From contig WELB01000004.1 of NCBI GenBank assembly GCA_009602725.1, forward strand, positions 117,548-181,547: a stretch of 64,000 nt of DNA. Reading direction: 5' to 3'. The notes under the pieces were generated by a model. The model was not told where the DNA came from. It ran no database searches and saw only the letters and a list, made by a program, of their open reading frames with translations. Below, one piece after another: positions 1-10,200 of the stretch; position 1 is the stretch's first letter; every line of letters starts with the position of its first letter. This stretch comes from Spirogloea muscicola. Taxonomy: Eukaryota; Streptophyta; Zygnematophyceae; Spirogloeales; Spirogloeaceae. Made by a program: the position numbers and the translations under genes.

Positions 1-316
1 CGCGCAGGCCGCCTTCCGAGCTGCCCCTGAAGCTCCTGCAGGCGAGCACATCAGCTCATCCGCGGCTGCCTGTCGCCGGCCAGTCCTTGCAAGCACGACG
101 GGACGGCCGGATTCTAAGCTCGATACAACTTTAGTGGCAACGAGCGACACTCGCGACCCTTTTGCTGTCTGTGCAGGAACTGAGAGTGGCTTGTCAGTGG
201 CAGGAGTTGCCCGCGGCTGACGAGATTGTCCATCATTAGCGCTTTGAGTCGATACTTACGCCGTAAGCTCACGTAAGCTCATGATCAAGCCAGAGATGTC
301 GATGGCTCACCTTCAG
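1..316 (+). other. Left-edge sequence; possible upstream exon of the phosphatase gene
   Basis: No gene can be named here. One forward frame is open from base 2 to a TGA near 218-220, without a visible start codon. It encodes an Ala/Ser/Thr-rich stretch like a leader or disordered tail. The first 60 bases are GC-rich, as at the 5' ends of other genes in this window. It may hold the first exon of the phosphatase that follows, whose first clear exon has a good acceptor (CAG at 314-316). It could equally be the end of another gene or 5' UTR. Confidence 0.25.
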
Positions 317-2794
317 GCCTTGCCATGAGACAGGTGCATGTGCTCTTTCGGCACGGGGACAGATCGCCTGTTCCTCTGACCGGCCAGAGCGATGGCGAGA
401 TCTGGGAGAGACGCCTGCAGCGACGTCCTGTGGAGCTTGAAGACAGGATCTACAAGCGTGGCAATGAGTATCCTTATGGCCAACTCACTACCAAAGGTGA
501 CCTCCTCATTGTTTACACAGTGTACTTCTTAGTGTCAGGGCTTGCTACTGACACCTCCTTCCATCTATTATCTCTTATTTGACTGGTAGCTTTTTGTGAA
601 GTCTGAGCCTCATAATGTAGGTGCACCTTGCTCTCAAGTTGGCCAAATTTGGCATTCAGGAGCTCGAGAAGCTCAACAGTTGGGGATGTCTCTGCGGGAG
701 CGCTATGCAGAGCTGCTGGGTCCTCCTGAGGACAATTTCCTCATGAAGACCAGTATCCGATCAACTGACTTCCCTCGCACTCACCTTAGTGGTAAGTGCA
801 GACATAATGACGCATGCCGTCCTGTCTAACCTGGTCTGCCTGATAAGGCAAGAGGACGTCACTACTTCACGTGACCGTGAAACAGCTGTGGGCAGGCTTC
901 TTTGTTCTCGTTGGCTTGCTTGGCTCCAAGGAGGCAGCAGCCAAGGTCCCCATTGTCATATGGGATGACGAGGATGAGAACTTGTACAACAATGACAACT
1001 GCAAGAGGTAAAGGGCTCCCCAGAATGCTCAAGACCGAGGCAGACGCAGACTGACGCCTTCTTCTGCCTCCATTGTATCGAGCAATAGCTGCAAAACCTG
1101 AGAGCCCTCCTCAGAAGCTGTGCCTCCAAGGACGGGTGGCTTGTTTGCGTCAGGGGTTCCCTGCTGTGGGGCAAGGCATGGAAGGCAATGACTAGCCCAA
1201 TCCAAGCAGCTGATGGCAGCCGGCAATTCGTTGGTTGGCGAGCTAATCATCGGGTAGGCCACTTGTTGAGCACACACTTTTCTTGGTCAGGATTGAGCAC
1301 ACATTCTTCTTAGTTAGTCAGGACGTTTGTGCCTGCCCGTATCAAGATCACGAGAGGATTGTGTAATGCAAGGAAGACATGGAGTGTGTCGAGTGTTGGT
1401 ATCTACAGGGCCTATCCTTCACTGGTCGGTGTTATCAACCAGACCGGCTCACGACCAATGTGTGCAGCCTTTTGCAGAAGCAGTGCAAAGATTCTATCAC
1501 TTGGATGACGATGGTCGCTTCCCTTGGGTCACGGTAAGCTGTTCTTGTAACAAAGCAGTTGGGCATTTTGCACGAAGCTAGTATTCTGTGATTGACCAAG
1601 AGCTACCTGACCACTTTACGGAGGAAAATTAAGCTGACACACTCAGTATATTGGCAGCCTTGATTATGGGTCATTCATTAGCATAGTGCTGGACCACTTG
1701 ATTACCAGAGGTGCTGGGTAATGTCTTGCAGGCAGTTGACAACCTTGACTGTCGTCAACAACATGGAGATGCGCTACCCACTGGTGTGACAAAGAAAGAA
1801 ATCGATGAGCTCCGTCACCTGCTTTCAGTAGACCACGCCACAACCTTTTCAGTGAGTTCCTTACTTAAGGCTGCAACGCAGAAAGGTCATCACCTCCATC
1901 CTTGCAGTATACACAGCCTGCCTTGACTTCAAGCTCTGGCCAGATCCATACTATCATGCTTGCCAGCCAGGAGTCTGAAGCTTGTTGAGTTCCACCCTGA
2001 AGCTTGTTGAGTTCTACCCTTACGATCCTTCACAAACTTCGTAAATATCTTGCTTGCAGTTGTAAACATTGCTCATTTGCCTGTTCGGGCCCACCTGCAG
2101 AGTCAAGAAGTCTGCCAGCTTGCAATGGGCAGACTTGTTGATGAGCTATGTCAAAGCATGGCAAGCTGTGTGAAGGGAGTATCAGACCTCCGATACATAT
2201 TGTATTCTGGCCATGATGCAACGCTGATGCCACTTGCAGGTATCTAATATTCAAACTAATTCATATGGACAGCATGAATGCCTGACTGACCTAGCTGTTT
2301 CCGTGTGCTTGCATCTGCAAGGATCAACCCATTACTGCTTTGGCTCATCTTAAGTTTGGTGCTTGTATTATCCTTTCCTGCAGTCTTGCTTACATGCAAG
2401 ATGACATTCAGTATCATACTCAACAAGTGCCACATGTCCACAGCAATGAAATGACTAATACAGATTGCTCAAGAGTGGACGTTTCTTCTGTGTGACAGCG
2501 AGCTTGGGGATACCTTGTCCAACATGGCCACCGTACGCATCCAACATGTGTTTGGAGCTTTGGTCAACACAGGACAATCAGGCACATTTTGTGCGCTTGC
2601 TGTACAATGGTGAGGAGGTTGATTTGCCAAGATGCACACCCCCGGAAGGTGCAAGCTGGTTGGATCAGGGTCCTTGGCATGCAAAGTTGACTAATCAATT
2701 ATGCAATTGGGAGCATTTCAATTCCTTGGCAAACTGGTCAAGACTCTCTGATGCTGACTATAAGAAAAGCTGCCAAGTGCAGCCTTCTCTTTGA
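317..2794 (+). CDS. Histidine acid phosphatase (ACP6-like, branch 2 histidine phosphatase), multi-exon
   Basis: A histidine acid phosphatase that removes phosphate from small phosphomonoesters through a phospho-histidine intermediate. The catalytic motif RHGDRSP is encoded just after 345. The proton-donor motif, SGHDATLMPLAG, lies near 2205-2240. A clear exon runs 317-496 (phase 1 end) and joins 660-791 to give the expected run of a Gly followed by AREAQQLGMSLRERY. Later exons give WAGFFVLVG (about 885-1007), DNLDCRQQHG (about 1730-1860), a helical HD exon (about 2100-2239) and a last exon matching the WPPYAS and VRLLYNGEEV core of the family. Order and spacing fit lysophosphatidic acid phosphatase type 6, but substrate is inferred. 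The first Met in frame is at 325, yet an acceptor precedes it, so a leader exon probably lies upstream. Exons between 1080 and 1600 are unresolved. Confidence 0.85.
1976..2019. repeat. Two-copy 22-base direct repeat in a phosphatase intron
   Basis: The unit beginning CTGAAGCTTGTTGAGTT occurs twice in direct succession, differing at one base (CCACC versus CTACC at its end). It lies in an intron before the exon with the HD motif and looks like a recent local slippage duplication. Confidence 0.8.
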
Positions 2795-3586
2795 GGCTTT
2801 TCAATTTCAAATGCTCTCAGCTTTTGAATTGGGCGTCATCCAGCCAGTTGCAATCTGTCACTGCAAGACAGCAGCTGTTAAATGTCCACCTCACGTAGGC
2901 AAGGTACACTCAGCATGTGGGCCAACTCCTAACTACCTCCTACAAATAGTTGGTATCTATGGAAGTAGCATATGCATATGCAGAGTAGATTGTTTGTGTT
3001 ACTAAAGACTTGACGCAGTTGCCTTGCTGTGTCTTGTTAGTAGCCCCTTGCCAATACTAATCATTACTCGATGATTGTTAAATCGGGTCAACCACCGTGT
3101 ATCTGCTATACTCCGTCCAAGTCACCCAACTGGAACCAGGGGTCAACGACTGCCAAACAAGCTAGCTCTCAGGGTGGACCCCGCCCATCTGGAAATGCTT
3201 GAGCAACTTGCACAATGATCACTGCGAGCAGCAATAGAGCTTAAAGAAAGTTGGTCGATACTTGCAACTGGAAGGTGCGTTATAGTACTTGGTGTTACGA
3301 CACAGTAGTAATGTCTCCTCTCCCAGGAGAATCGTCATCAGTCTGAATTCTCGTTCGAGGAGGCGGCTGTGAAGGCCAGGCGATTGATTAGGCGCGTTAT
3401 GGAGCCAGTTGGCATCTTCTTCCAGAAGTAGGCTACAGTGATACGTATTGCAGGAACCTGTGCATGTCCCCTCCTCTCCTCCTCTAAACTGTGTATATAT
3501 TGCAGGTACACATGTACGTTCCCTTCTCAAGGTAGGACCTGCTACACTGGCAGCGAGGAGCACGTGGTGTGTAATAAGGTAATGGC

Positions 3587-3886
3587 ATGGCACCGGTCTC
3601 AGCCGCTACAAAAGAGCCTGTGCAAAGGCGTTTTGCAAGTTGGCGAAGCAGCACAGGTCGGGCTCGCCCACCGTGTGCCATCAGTGTATTGTGCCGACCA
3701 TCTACAGAGACACTCACCTTAGACCCTGAGCTGAATGTCAGCGACACTTTGCCGCCACAGCGGTGCCGCCTTTGTGACCAATGCCCGCCAGACTCGTTGA
3801 TGTCTGGCAGCGGCCAGGATTCATGTGGGGATTGCCAAGTATGCCACAATGTGCACAATTGCGTGGCGTCGTCACTGTGGTGGTAG
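3587..3886 (+). CDS. Small Cys-rich open frame (CXXC-like spacing), doubtful
   Basis: A 99-residue ATG-initiated frame in the intergenic stretch. Its C-terminal third contains CRLCDQC and, 13 residues later, CGDCQVC, then HNVHNC. Two C-x2-C-x2-C clusters in tandem resemble the zinc-binding half of CXXC domains that read unmethylated CpG. The spacer is longer than usual and the KFGG motif and final cysteines are absent. The opposite strand is also open here for 171 codons, so coding potential is ambiguous. No splice partner was found. It may be a chance frame or a decayed fragment. Confidence 0.18.
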   Translation: MAPVSAATKEPVQRRFASWRSSTGRARPPCAISVLCRPSTETLTLDPELNVSDTLPPQRCRLCDQCPPDSLMSGSGQDSCGDCQVCHNVHNCVASSLWW

Positions 3887-3954
3887 CCACTTGTATCTCC
3901 TGAGTGCAATGCCTTTCCTGTTCGAGGTTTCCTGAAACTTGTCCAGTCTTCATG

Positions 3955-4190
3955 GGCTGGCCTTCTGCAGCCACCGCCTCCTCGTGTTAGGCTTTTCAAT
4001 CTGGAAGAGCTTCTGTTTTGGTCCTTTACCCCTTAGGCAGGTCCTCTTTCCCCTTTGACCCCTTCGAACTTTGTTCATTCTTTCGTTTTGGGTGGCCTCT
4101 CCAGCCACCGCCCTCTCCTGGAAGCCTTTCTTCTTAGGCAGACGCTGGCCATAGTCTGGCGCTACACAGATGGCCACACGCTGTGACGCG
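3955..4190. repeat. Degenerate repeat block with duplicated CCAGCCACCGCC unit
   Basis: Two related units start with CAGCCACCGCC (near 3968 and 4102) and end with TTAGGCAG (near 4033 and 4134). The block contains CTTTGTTCATTCTTT near 4068. That 15-mer recurs near 59450, and its reverse complement lies at about 4904-4918, tying this block to the repeat family at 4440-4925 and 59205-59520. Confidence 0.45.
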
Positions 4191-4479
4191 CACTGCCTGA
4201 GGAGGCGTGGGCGCAGCTTCGTGAGCAGTCTGACAGGGCGACATTTTCCCGCCCTCTACTTATCTCGATCCGCACTCGCTGACTAGAGAGTATTGAGCGT
4301 TCTGCACTCGCAGAAGTCAGGGGGATCTAATTCGTATCTTCTGCGCCTTCCGGCCCTTTCAGGCCTCGTACATTCTTTTGCGCTGGCGTCTCAGCCATTG
4401 TCGTAAGTTGAAAGTGCCGTTTCTCCGCCAGCATTGGGCTCGCCACCAGTCAATCTGGCCGCGCTTGCTTCTGCTCGGA

Positions 4480-4660
4480 AGGAGGAGCAGAAGCGGAAGC
4501 GGGCGCCTCTGATTGGCAGCGGGGCGCATGAATTGAGAAGGGTGGCCAATTTAAGCCAATACTGTACACTGTTCAAGGCAAAAGAACGGGGGGTCGGTAC
4601 GTGGCCGGGCGCCCGCGAGTTGGCGTGAATGAGTGCGGCTGGTGATATCAACCGAGTGGC
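4480..4660. repeat. Dispersed repeat family, copy A
   Basis: Contains GGCCAATTTAAGCCAATAC and, about 70 bases on, GTGCGGCTGGTGATATCAA. Near-identical segments occur in copy B (4740-4925) and around 59205-59400. The paired CCAAT boxes and the position 0.8-1 kb upstream of an oxidoreductase start suggest promoter-associated repeated sequence. No open reading frame or transposase is evident. Confidence 0.5.
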
Positions 4661-4739
4661 TGTAACGGCCAGCCAGGTGCATACAGAGGGTGTTCACAAC
4701 TACATCATCGAAGCCACGGTAGCCATGTGAGTCATATCA

Positions 4740-4925
4740 GCATAAAAGAGAAGAATGCGGCTGCTGATATAAAAAGAGAGAAGGCGCGTGTAGCGCATGA
4801 AATGAAATGGAGGCCAATTCAAGCCAATACATGGTTCAGGCAGAGTCTAGTGCAGAAGAGAAAAAGGGCTCGCCCATTGAGGATAGGGGCTGGAAAAGGC
4901 CAGCCCAAACAAGAATGAACAAAGG
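4740..4925. repeat. Dispersed repeat family, copy B
   Basis: Holds GCGGCTGCTGATAT (4757-4770), GAGGCCAATTCAAGCCAATA (near 4811-4831), GGCTCGCCCAT (near 4867) and AAGAATGAACAAAG (near 4907). The last two recur in the same order and spacing, in reverse orientation, at about 59440-59510. It shares AAAAGGCCAGCC with the 59.2 kb copy as well. It lies just upstream of the GC-rich 5' region of the next gene. Confidence 0.55.
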
Positions 4926-5053
4926 ATATTAAAAGCGTGGCGCCACCTCGGGCTGCGTAGTGGGGGCCCTGCTGCATGCATGGCCCCGGCATGGCCAAGA
5001 TCGCCGCCCCGACTTGCTGCTCTCTCAGGCCTCCTCGAGAGGCCGTCGCGCCA

Positions 5054-5100
5054 GCCGCCGCCGCCGCCGCCACCGCCGCCGCGGCCGCCGCCGCGGAGGC
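5054..5100. repeat. CCG-type trinucleotide repeat
   Basis: A run of CCGCCG units with a few interruptions, within the GC-rich leader upstream of oxidoreductase copy 1. Reading frames through it give polyalanine, polyproline or polyarginine, so the open frames here are composition artefacts. Confidence 0.85.
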
Positions 5101-5425
5101 CCTCCATCGCCAGCATCCCTGCGCGAGGAGCCGACGGCGCCGCCACCTCTGGCCGCCTCCGCGACCTGCCGGTCGGGAGCTGTGGCCACGGACGTGGATC
5201 ACAAATTGACGTCCTCGGGGTCCCCGGAGACCATCAGTGCTGCGTGTTCGTGGTCCTCGCTGGCCATGCGGCAAGGCCACATGCTCGCCGGGATCGCCAC
5301 TTGTGCTTCCCGTCCAGCACCTGTCATCTGCCATCGCAGCCTCCCGCGTCAGGTGTCCAGCTTCTCCAGCTCCCCAGCCATGCAGCTGGTTGCGAAGGTC
5401 TTGCCAGGACTCTCACTTATCCGTG

Positions 5426-7919
5426 ATGTTGCGGCTCGCTCGCAGATACACCGCATACAGCATAATGGCGGCAACGGCACCCGAGCAACAAATGGCCGAT
5501 CGCCCGACGCGTCTGCCGCGGCACATGAAGGCCTGGACTTACAGAACATACCAAGGTGGTGCAGAAGCCCTCGAGGTACACCGCTTTCCTTCTGTCTTCC
5601 TCTGATCCAGTAACCACCATCTGAGGACGTTCACATAGGTCTCGTCTGTAATCACGAACTGGTAGTGGAGCACATGTCTTGGGTGGGCGACCCTAGGGAG
5701 TCGATATGAGCAAGCAACAGTCAATATTCTCCGGGTAAGACTCTATGCCTGATCTGTGAAGAGACATGCACATGCACTGTCGTATTTGACATGTCCAGAG
5801 GCCAGGTAATAATATACATCGTTTGTCTTGACCAGCTGACTACGTGTTCAGTAGCCAGTCTATACGTAGGCAGATACAGGCCGTCACAGATGAGGCTATG
5901 TCAAGGCTTAGAAGACTCAGGCTTGTAGCTCCTCCACAACGTGTGCTCAGTCAAGGTCTTCAGAAGTCAAACGCTTGTTGGTCACTTTCCACAAGTAGTT
6001 GTTCCTTGGCTGTAATCTTAGCATGCCCCAGCTGAACAAGCGCATCTCCATCTTGGCCAAGGACTATCAAGACAGTTTGACCACTTTCCACTACCAAAAG
6101 CAAAGCGCGGGCAGCTTCTAGTGAAGACCAGGGCAGTCGGCCTCAATGCCATCGACTGGAAAATCCACGAGGGCCAGATGAGGCCATTCTTGCCGCCAAA
6201 GTTACCTTATATCCCATGTAAAGTGCAATGCAACCTAATGCCCCAAGCTATTTGTTCATCAACATGACTAGTCATCCCAATTGTTTCCTGGACATAGGCG
6301 TCTCGATATCAAAATCATGAATTTATGGATGCACTTAGAGATGACCTTGCAGATGGATGCCCATGCACATGGGTCCTACTAAATCATCAAGAGTAGCTCC
6401 GCTCTGTTGAATCTGAGAATGAGTCTTGATAGTCTTTAGCAGGTGTGCAATCAACAATTATTCGTACATGACTGTGGCAGATATTAGCTCGTCACAAGGT
6501 GGTTATTCTGTGTTTAAATAGGCACCGACGTGGCAGGGATTACGGAATTCTTGCAGACTGGTGTGCACGAGTCTGCAGTGACAGATCCTGTCATGGGCTG
6601 GACTACGCTTCAGGTTTGCATGGCATGAATAGCATCTGTATGAGAAGTGCACCCCTTGGCACCAAGCTTGGCCGTTAGGTGGGGTTATAGCCATGTCACA
6701 TCGGCAGACTTCTGGAGTCAGGGACTTGTACCAGCTGATTGTGTAGTATTCCCGTGCAGAGGGGAGGAGGACTTGCGGAGTATGCAGTGCTTGACGAGAA
6801 GCACTCAGCCAGAATACCTCCTGAAGTAGCCATGCACGATGCGTCTTGCTTAGTGAGCGCGGGCTGCGCAGCCCTCCAGGCACTCCGAGATAAGGGTGGT
6901 CTCAGGTACGATGGGAGCTTCAGTGAATTCCGCAAAGTAATGATTCTGGGGGCAGCAGGAGGTGTTGGCCATTATGCAGTTCAGGTGAGACGCAAAGATT
7001 ATTGCATTTGAGAAAGTCTAGGTGCAACAGGCCAGGATTTCATGTCAAAGCCCTATACACAAGTTCACTCAGCATTGCTTAATAGGTTGCGACCAACTGT
7101 CAGAGCAGCATGCTTGAAGTAGGTCTCTGGCAAGTGATATCTAACATGCAGGTCTACTCGACTTGGCCTCATACGCAGATTGCGAAGCTAGGTGGTGCGC
7201 AGGTCACAGCAGTCACCAACTCTGCTAAGGCAGGTTTTGTTAGGCAGCTTGGCGCAGATGACGTCATTGAGTACCAGAACACAGAGTTGCTAGAATTTCC
7301 CCAAATACGTGAGGGCCTTTACGACATCATTTTGGACTGCTCCACATCTGGTATCTCATTCAGCAAGGTCCGCTTTCTCCTGAACGACGAGGTAAGGGCA
7401 ATGCATCAAGCCCATGCAGACCTGCATGACCTCATTCTTTAGGGTGCTTGTATATCTGCTACAATAGTACTTTCCACTGCTGACAAATGATGTCCATCGG
7501 TTGACACTGTGGCCATGACAGTCGGAGTACATGCGAAGTAGAACATGCCTTGCAATGATCTGTTTGCCCAGTTCTCTCAAGTCAATGCTCTTTGGCAAAG
7601 ATTCCAGCTCGGTAAAGCTGATCACGAAAGAGGGTACATGGCTTGTGCACCCTGGCAGGGCCGCTTAATATGCCTTTCATCAAGCAAGTCGATCATCCTG
7701 CAAAAAGTCAAGCAGGCGCTGCACCTCGCACAGAAGAGGAAGGTATTCTTTGTCTGCAAACCAAATCACGAGGACCTGTCGCAACTGCTGGATTGGGCCA
7801 AGTCGGGTCGGCTGCGGACAATGCTCGACACTAGCCACGCGTTTGAGAGGGCCCCCCTTTCGTGGATGCGTCTCAGGGCCGGCCATCCTGCTGGCAAGGT
7901 TATTGTCAGCATTGGCTGA
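5426..7919 (+). CDS. Quinone oxidoreductase, zinc-independent MDR family (ceQORH-like), copy 1
   Basis: An NADPH-dependent quinone or enone reductase of the medium-chain dehydrogenase superfamily, close to plant chloroplast-envelope quinone oxidoreductase homologue. Six exons fit with correct phases: 5426-5575, 6076-6217, 6522-6613, 6760-6984, 7179-7391 and 7659-7919, giving 360 residues (the Arabidopsis protein has about 329). Visible landmarks are MKAWTYRTYQGG at the N-terminus, GLNAIDWKIHEGQ, the cofactor loop GAAGGVGHYAVQ, GADDVIEY, and the end AGKVIVSIG. No structural-zinc cysteines are seen, as expected. The start at 5426 adds a basic presequence, MLRLARRYTAYSI; a second in-frame ATG at 5465 would remove it. 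Exon layout matches the inverted copy at 8538-10200. Substrate and organelle are inferred. Confidence 0.92.
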
Positions 7920-8537
7920 CGTCGCAATATGGCAGCTCGAGGATGCTTCCGTGGAGTCGTACCACTTGCTGGAAAGGCACATAGGCTACTGCACAGTTGT
8001 CTTTGTCAAGAGTAGCTGTTCCTGAGAGTCCAAGTAGGAAGTGCTTTGCTTATGCTAGCAGTACGGATTAAGGTGAATGGTGGTTGCACGTGCCGCTCAT
8101 GTGCGATGAAGAAGCAAGGAGACCAAGGGCACCCCGAGCCCTAAGGTCATGGCCGTTGAGGTGAGGCAGACAATGGCCCCAAAGCAAATCAATACACTTT
8201 TTGTTCACGCGTTTGACAAGGTTTCAGAACCAATGAATGTGCACATGCAAGAGGAATTTCAGCATGCACTACTCGCTGTGAGCTGCTGCAAGGCGTAGGA
8301 GATTCGGCTGCACCTTGGCTTTTGCACCTATATTCTGTCTTCTTGTCATCCAAGGCTTCATGTGCCCTGCTATTAATCAGGTGTACTGATCTGCCTTGTC
8401 CTAAATGTACATTTCTCGCCTTCTCTACTTACAGTGGCGATCTAGGGGTTGGGGAACTTTCTAATGGCCACCCCATGCTCCTGTTGTTAGGAGTTTCGAT
8501 TGGGTACTCTTGTCAGCCTCAAGGGAAGAGTAGACCA
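7920..8537. other. Convergent intergenic region between the two oxidoreductase copies
   Basis: About 620 bases separate the two stop codons. I see no gene, clear repeat or long inverted arm here. It should contain both polyadenylation regions. Confidence 0.6.
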
Positions 8538-10200
8538 TCACATTGTGACGATGACCTTGCCTGTGACATGGCCGTCGATGCTCTTCGCCCAGGCCTCGGG
8601 GGCCTTGTCAAACGGCAAGCTGGCGTCGATGGTGGTCCTAAGCTTGCCAGCTGCTGCCAGCTCCACAACGAGTTCCAGGTCCTTCTTGTTGACTGAACAG
8701 ATGCAAGGCAGCTGCCTCTTACCCGCAAAGGCGAGCGTCTGTCCCACCAGATTCAGGAACACCCAACCCGAGGGGACAAGCACCACATGGCGGCCCTGCC
8801 ACGACATGTGCATGCGTGGCATCAGGTTGCCACCCACTGGACTTTGGCAGAGAGGCAATGACTGTGCATGGCGTAGTTATCTGCAATGGTTGCAACAACA
8901 AGTGCAAAGCAAGCAGGCAAGACGTCAACGAATGACAAAATTGCATGCAGGCCTCTGCCAGTGGCTGCCAAGAGGCGAGGGGCTTTTGCACCCCGGGCGC
9001 GAGGACACGGCGGACTTTGCTCCAGGGCTCCCCGTGGCCAGTGCCGTCGACCACAATGTCGTACAGCTTGCCGCTGGGGCTCTTGAGCGCACGCCCTTCC
9101 TCGCTCTTGTAATCGATCACTTCGTCAGCGCCCAAGCCCTTGACGTAGTCAAAGTTCCGAGCACCCACTGTGGCCGTCACGTGGGCGCCCGCCAGCTTTG
9201 CCAGCTGGGGCACACAGCAGGCGCGTCCATAGACTTCGGTGTCAGTGCAGTGGCAACTGCAGTCCTTGAGGGCCCGACTTTGCAGCTTGACTTTGCTGCA
9301 AGATGGAGAGCGTCAGCTGCCATGACCAAAGTAGAGAGCATCAGCTGCCGTGACCAAGGCCGACGTGCCAAGGGGGAGCCTATCTGAGGCAGTGGCCTGA
9401 CCTGAACCGCGTAATGACCAACGCCGCCAGATGCGGCCTCCACGAGCACGTTGCCCGTGTAACCACCGCCGAAGTTGGCGATGCCGCCCTTGTCCCGGAG
9501 CGACTGGACGGCCGTCAATGCCGCCACTGGGAAGCAGCAGGCATCTGTCGCAGGCACCGCCTCCGGCAGCTTGACCGCCACCTTGGCGTCCACGGCCGCG
9601 TACTCAGCTAGCGAGCCTCCATACTGCACAACAATGGCGCCGCAAGTGCTCCTTGGGTCGAGGAATGGACGACTTGGGCAGCGTGCATGCAGCCGCCCAA
9701 CTTGGGCGGCGGCGTGCTCGCGACGAGCAGCGCCGGCGCCGGCTAGCTCACCAGAGGGCTGAGCCACGCGACGACGTGATCGCCGACGGCGAAGTCCGCG
9801 ACGCCAGGGCCGACGGCCACGACCCTGCCAGCAACGTCGCCGCCTGCGAGACCGCGCCACGGACGTCAAGGAGGGGCCTGCGATAGCGGCGATCGTGAGC
9901 GGCGGCGGTTGAGGCGGCGGCGGCGGCGAGGCCAGGCGGGCGCACCGGGGACGTGGGGGAGCTTGGCGGGCAGGAGGGGCCAGAACATGCCGGACTGGAC
10001 CTTCCAGTCCAAGGGGTTCACGGACGCGGCCGCCACAGCGAGCAGCAGCAGGCCCTTTCCCGCCGCCGGCACCGGCACGCCCTCCTCCAGCTGCGTGCAA
10101 GAACGGCGGCGGCGGCGGCGGCGGCGGCGTCAGGCCGCTGCTTCGGGCGCCTGGCGGCGCTGGGGCCAGCGGCGGGCGCGGCGGCAACGGCGGGGGCCAT
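8538..10200 (-). CDS. Quinone oxidoreductase, zinc-independent MDR family, inverted copy 2; N-terminus unresolved
   Basis: Paralogue of the oxidoreductase at 5426-7919, on the opposite strand. Five exons are firm: 9946-10090, 9752-9843, 9402-9623, 8992-9204 and 8538-8795, with phases identical to copy 1 and lengths of 145, 92, 222, 213 and 258 bases against 142, 92, 225, 213 and 261. Landmarks include SVNPLDWKVQSG, GDVAGRVVAVGPGV, EAASGGVGHYAVQ, GADEVIDYKSEEG and the end TGKVIVTM. The first exon (an MKAW..Y.GG strand in copy 1) is not found. An ATG at 10200 has an excellent context (GCCGCCATGG), but its frame runs through a GCC repeat into the wrong phase, and the correct frame has a TGA upstream of 10090. 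A missing exon, a poor-donor intron or a sequence error in the repeat could explain this. Confidence 0.85.
9306..9361. repeat. Two-copy 28-base direct repeat in an oxidoreductase intron
   Basis: The unit starting GAGAGCGTCAGCTGCC is repeated once with a few substitutions. It lies in the intron between exons 9402-9623 and 8992-9204 of oxidoreductase copy 2. Confidence 0.8.
10103..10131. repeat. GGC trinucleotide repeat at the 5' end of oxidoreductase copy 2
   Basis: An almost perfect run of GGC units. It encodes polyalanine in the frame from the ATG at 10200 but sits where the reading frame should change to reach the conserved exon. Repeat-length errors here would shift the frame. Confidence 0.85.

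Larger units (their letters stand above)
2795..5425. other. Intergenic stretch of about 2.6 kb, repeats and promoter of the next gene
   Basis: No recognised gene lies between the phosphatase stop and the first oxidoreductase. Several open frames on both strands overlap at 3484-3999 without a family match. Related repeat copies occupy about 3950-4925. From about 4960 the composition turns strongly GC-rich, ending in a CCG-type repeat near 5055-5100. This probably marks the promoter and 5' leader of the oxidoreductase. An AT-rich ATATTAAAAG at 4925-4936 precedes the GC-rich block and could be a TATA-like element. Confidence 0.5.

Noticed and set aside
3660-3700. A CHQC reading suggestive of a CDCA7-type zinc finger
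   Set aside because: The frame stops soon after and no downstream exon supplies the remaining cysteines or the RYGE motif of that family.
4960-5613. 217-codon plus-strand Arg/Pro-rich open frame, and a 171-codon minus-strand polyalanine frame
   Set aside because: Both are driven by the CCG repeat and high GC; the conserved protein signal here is in another frame and starts at 5426 or 5465.
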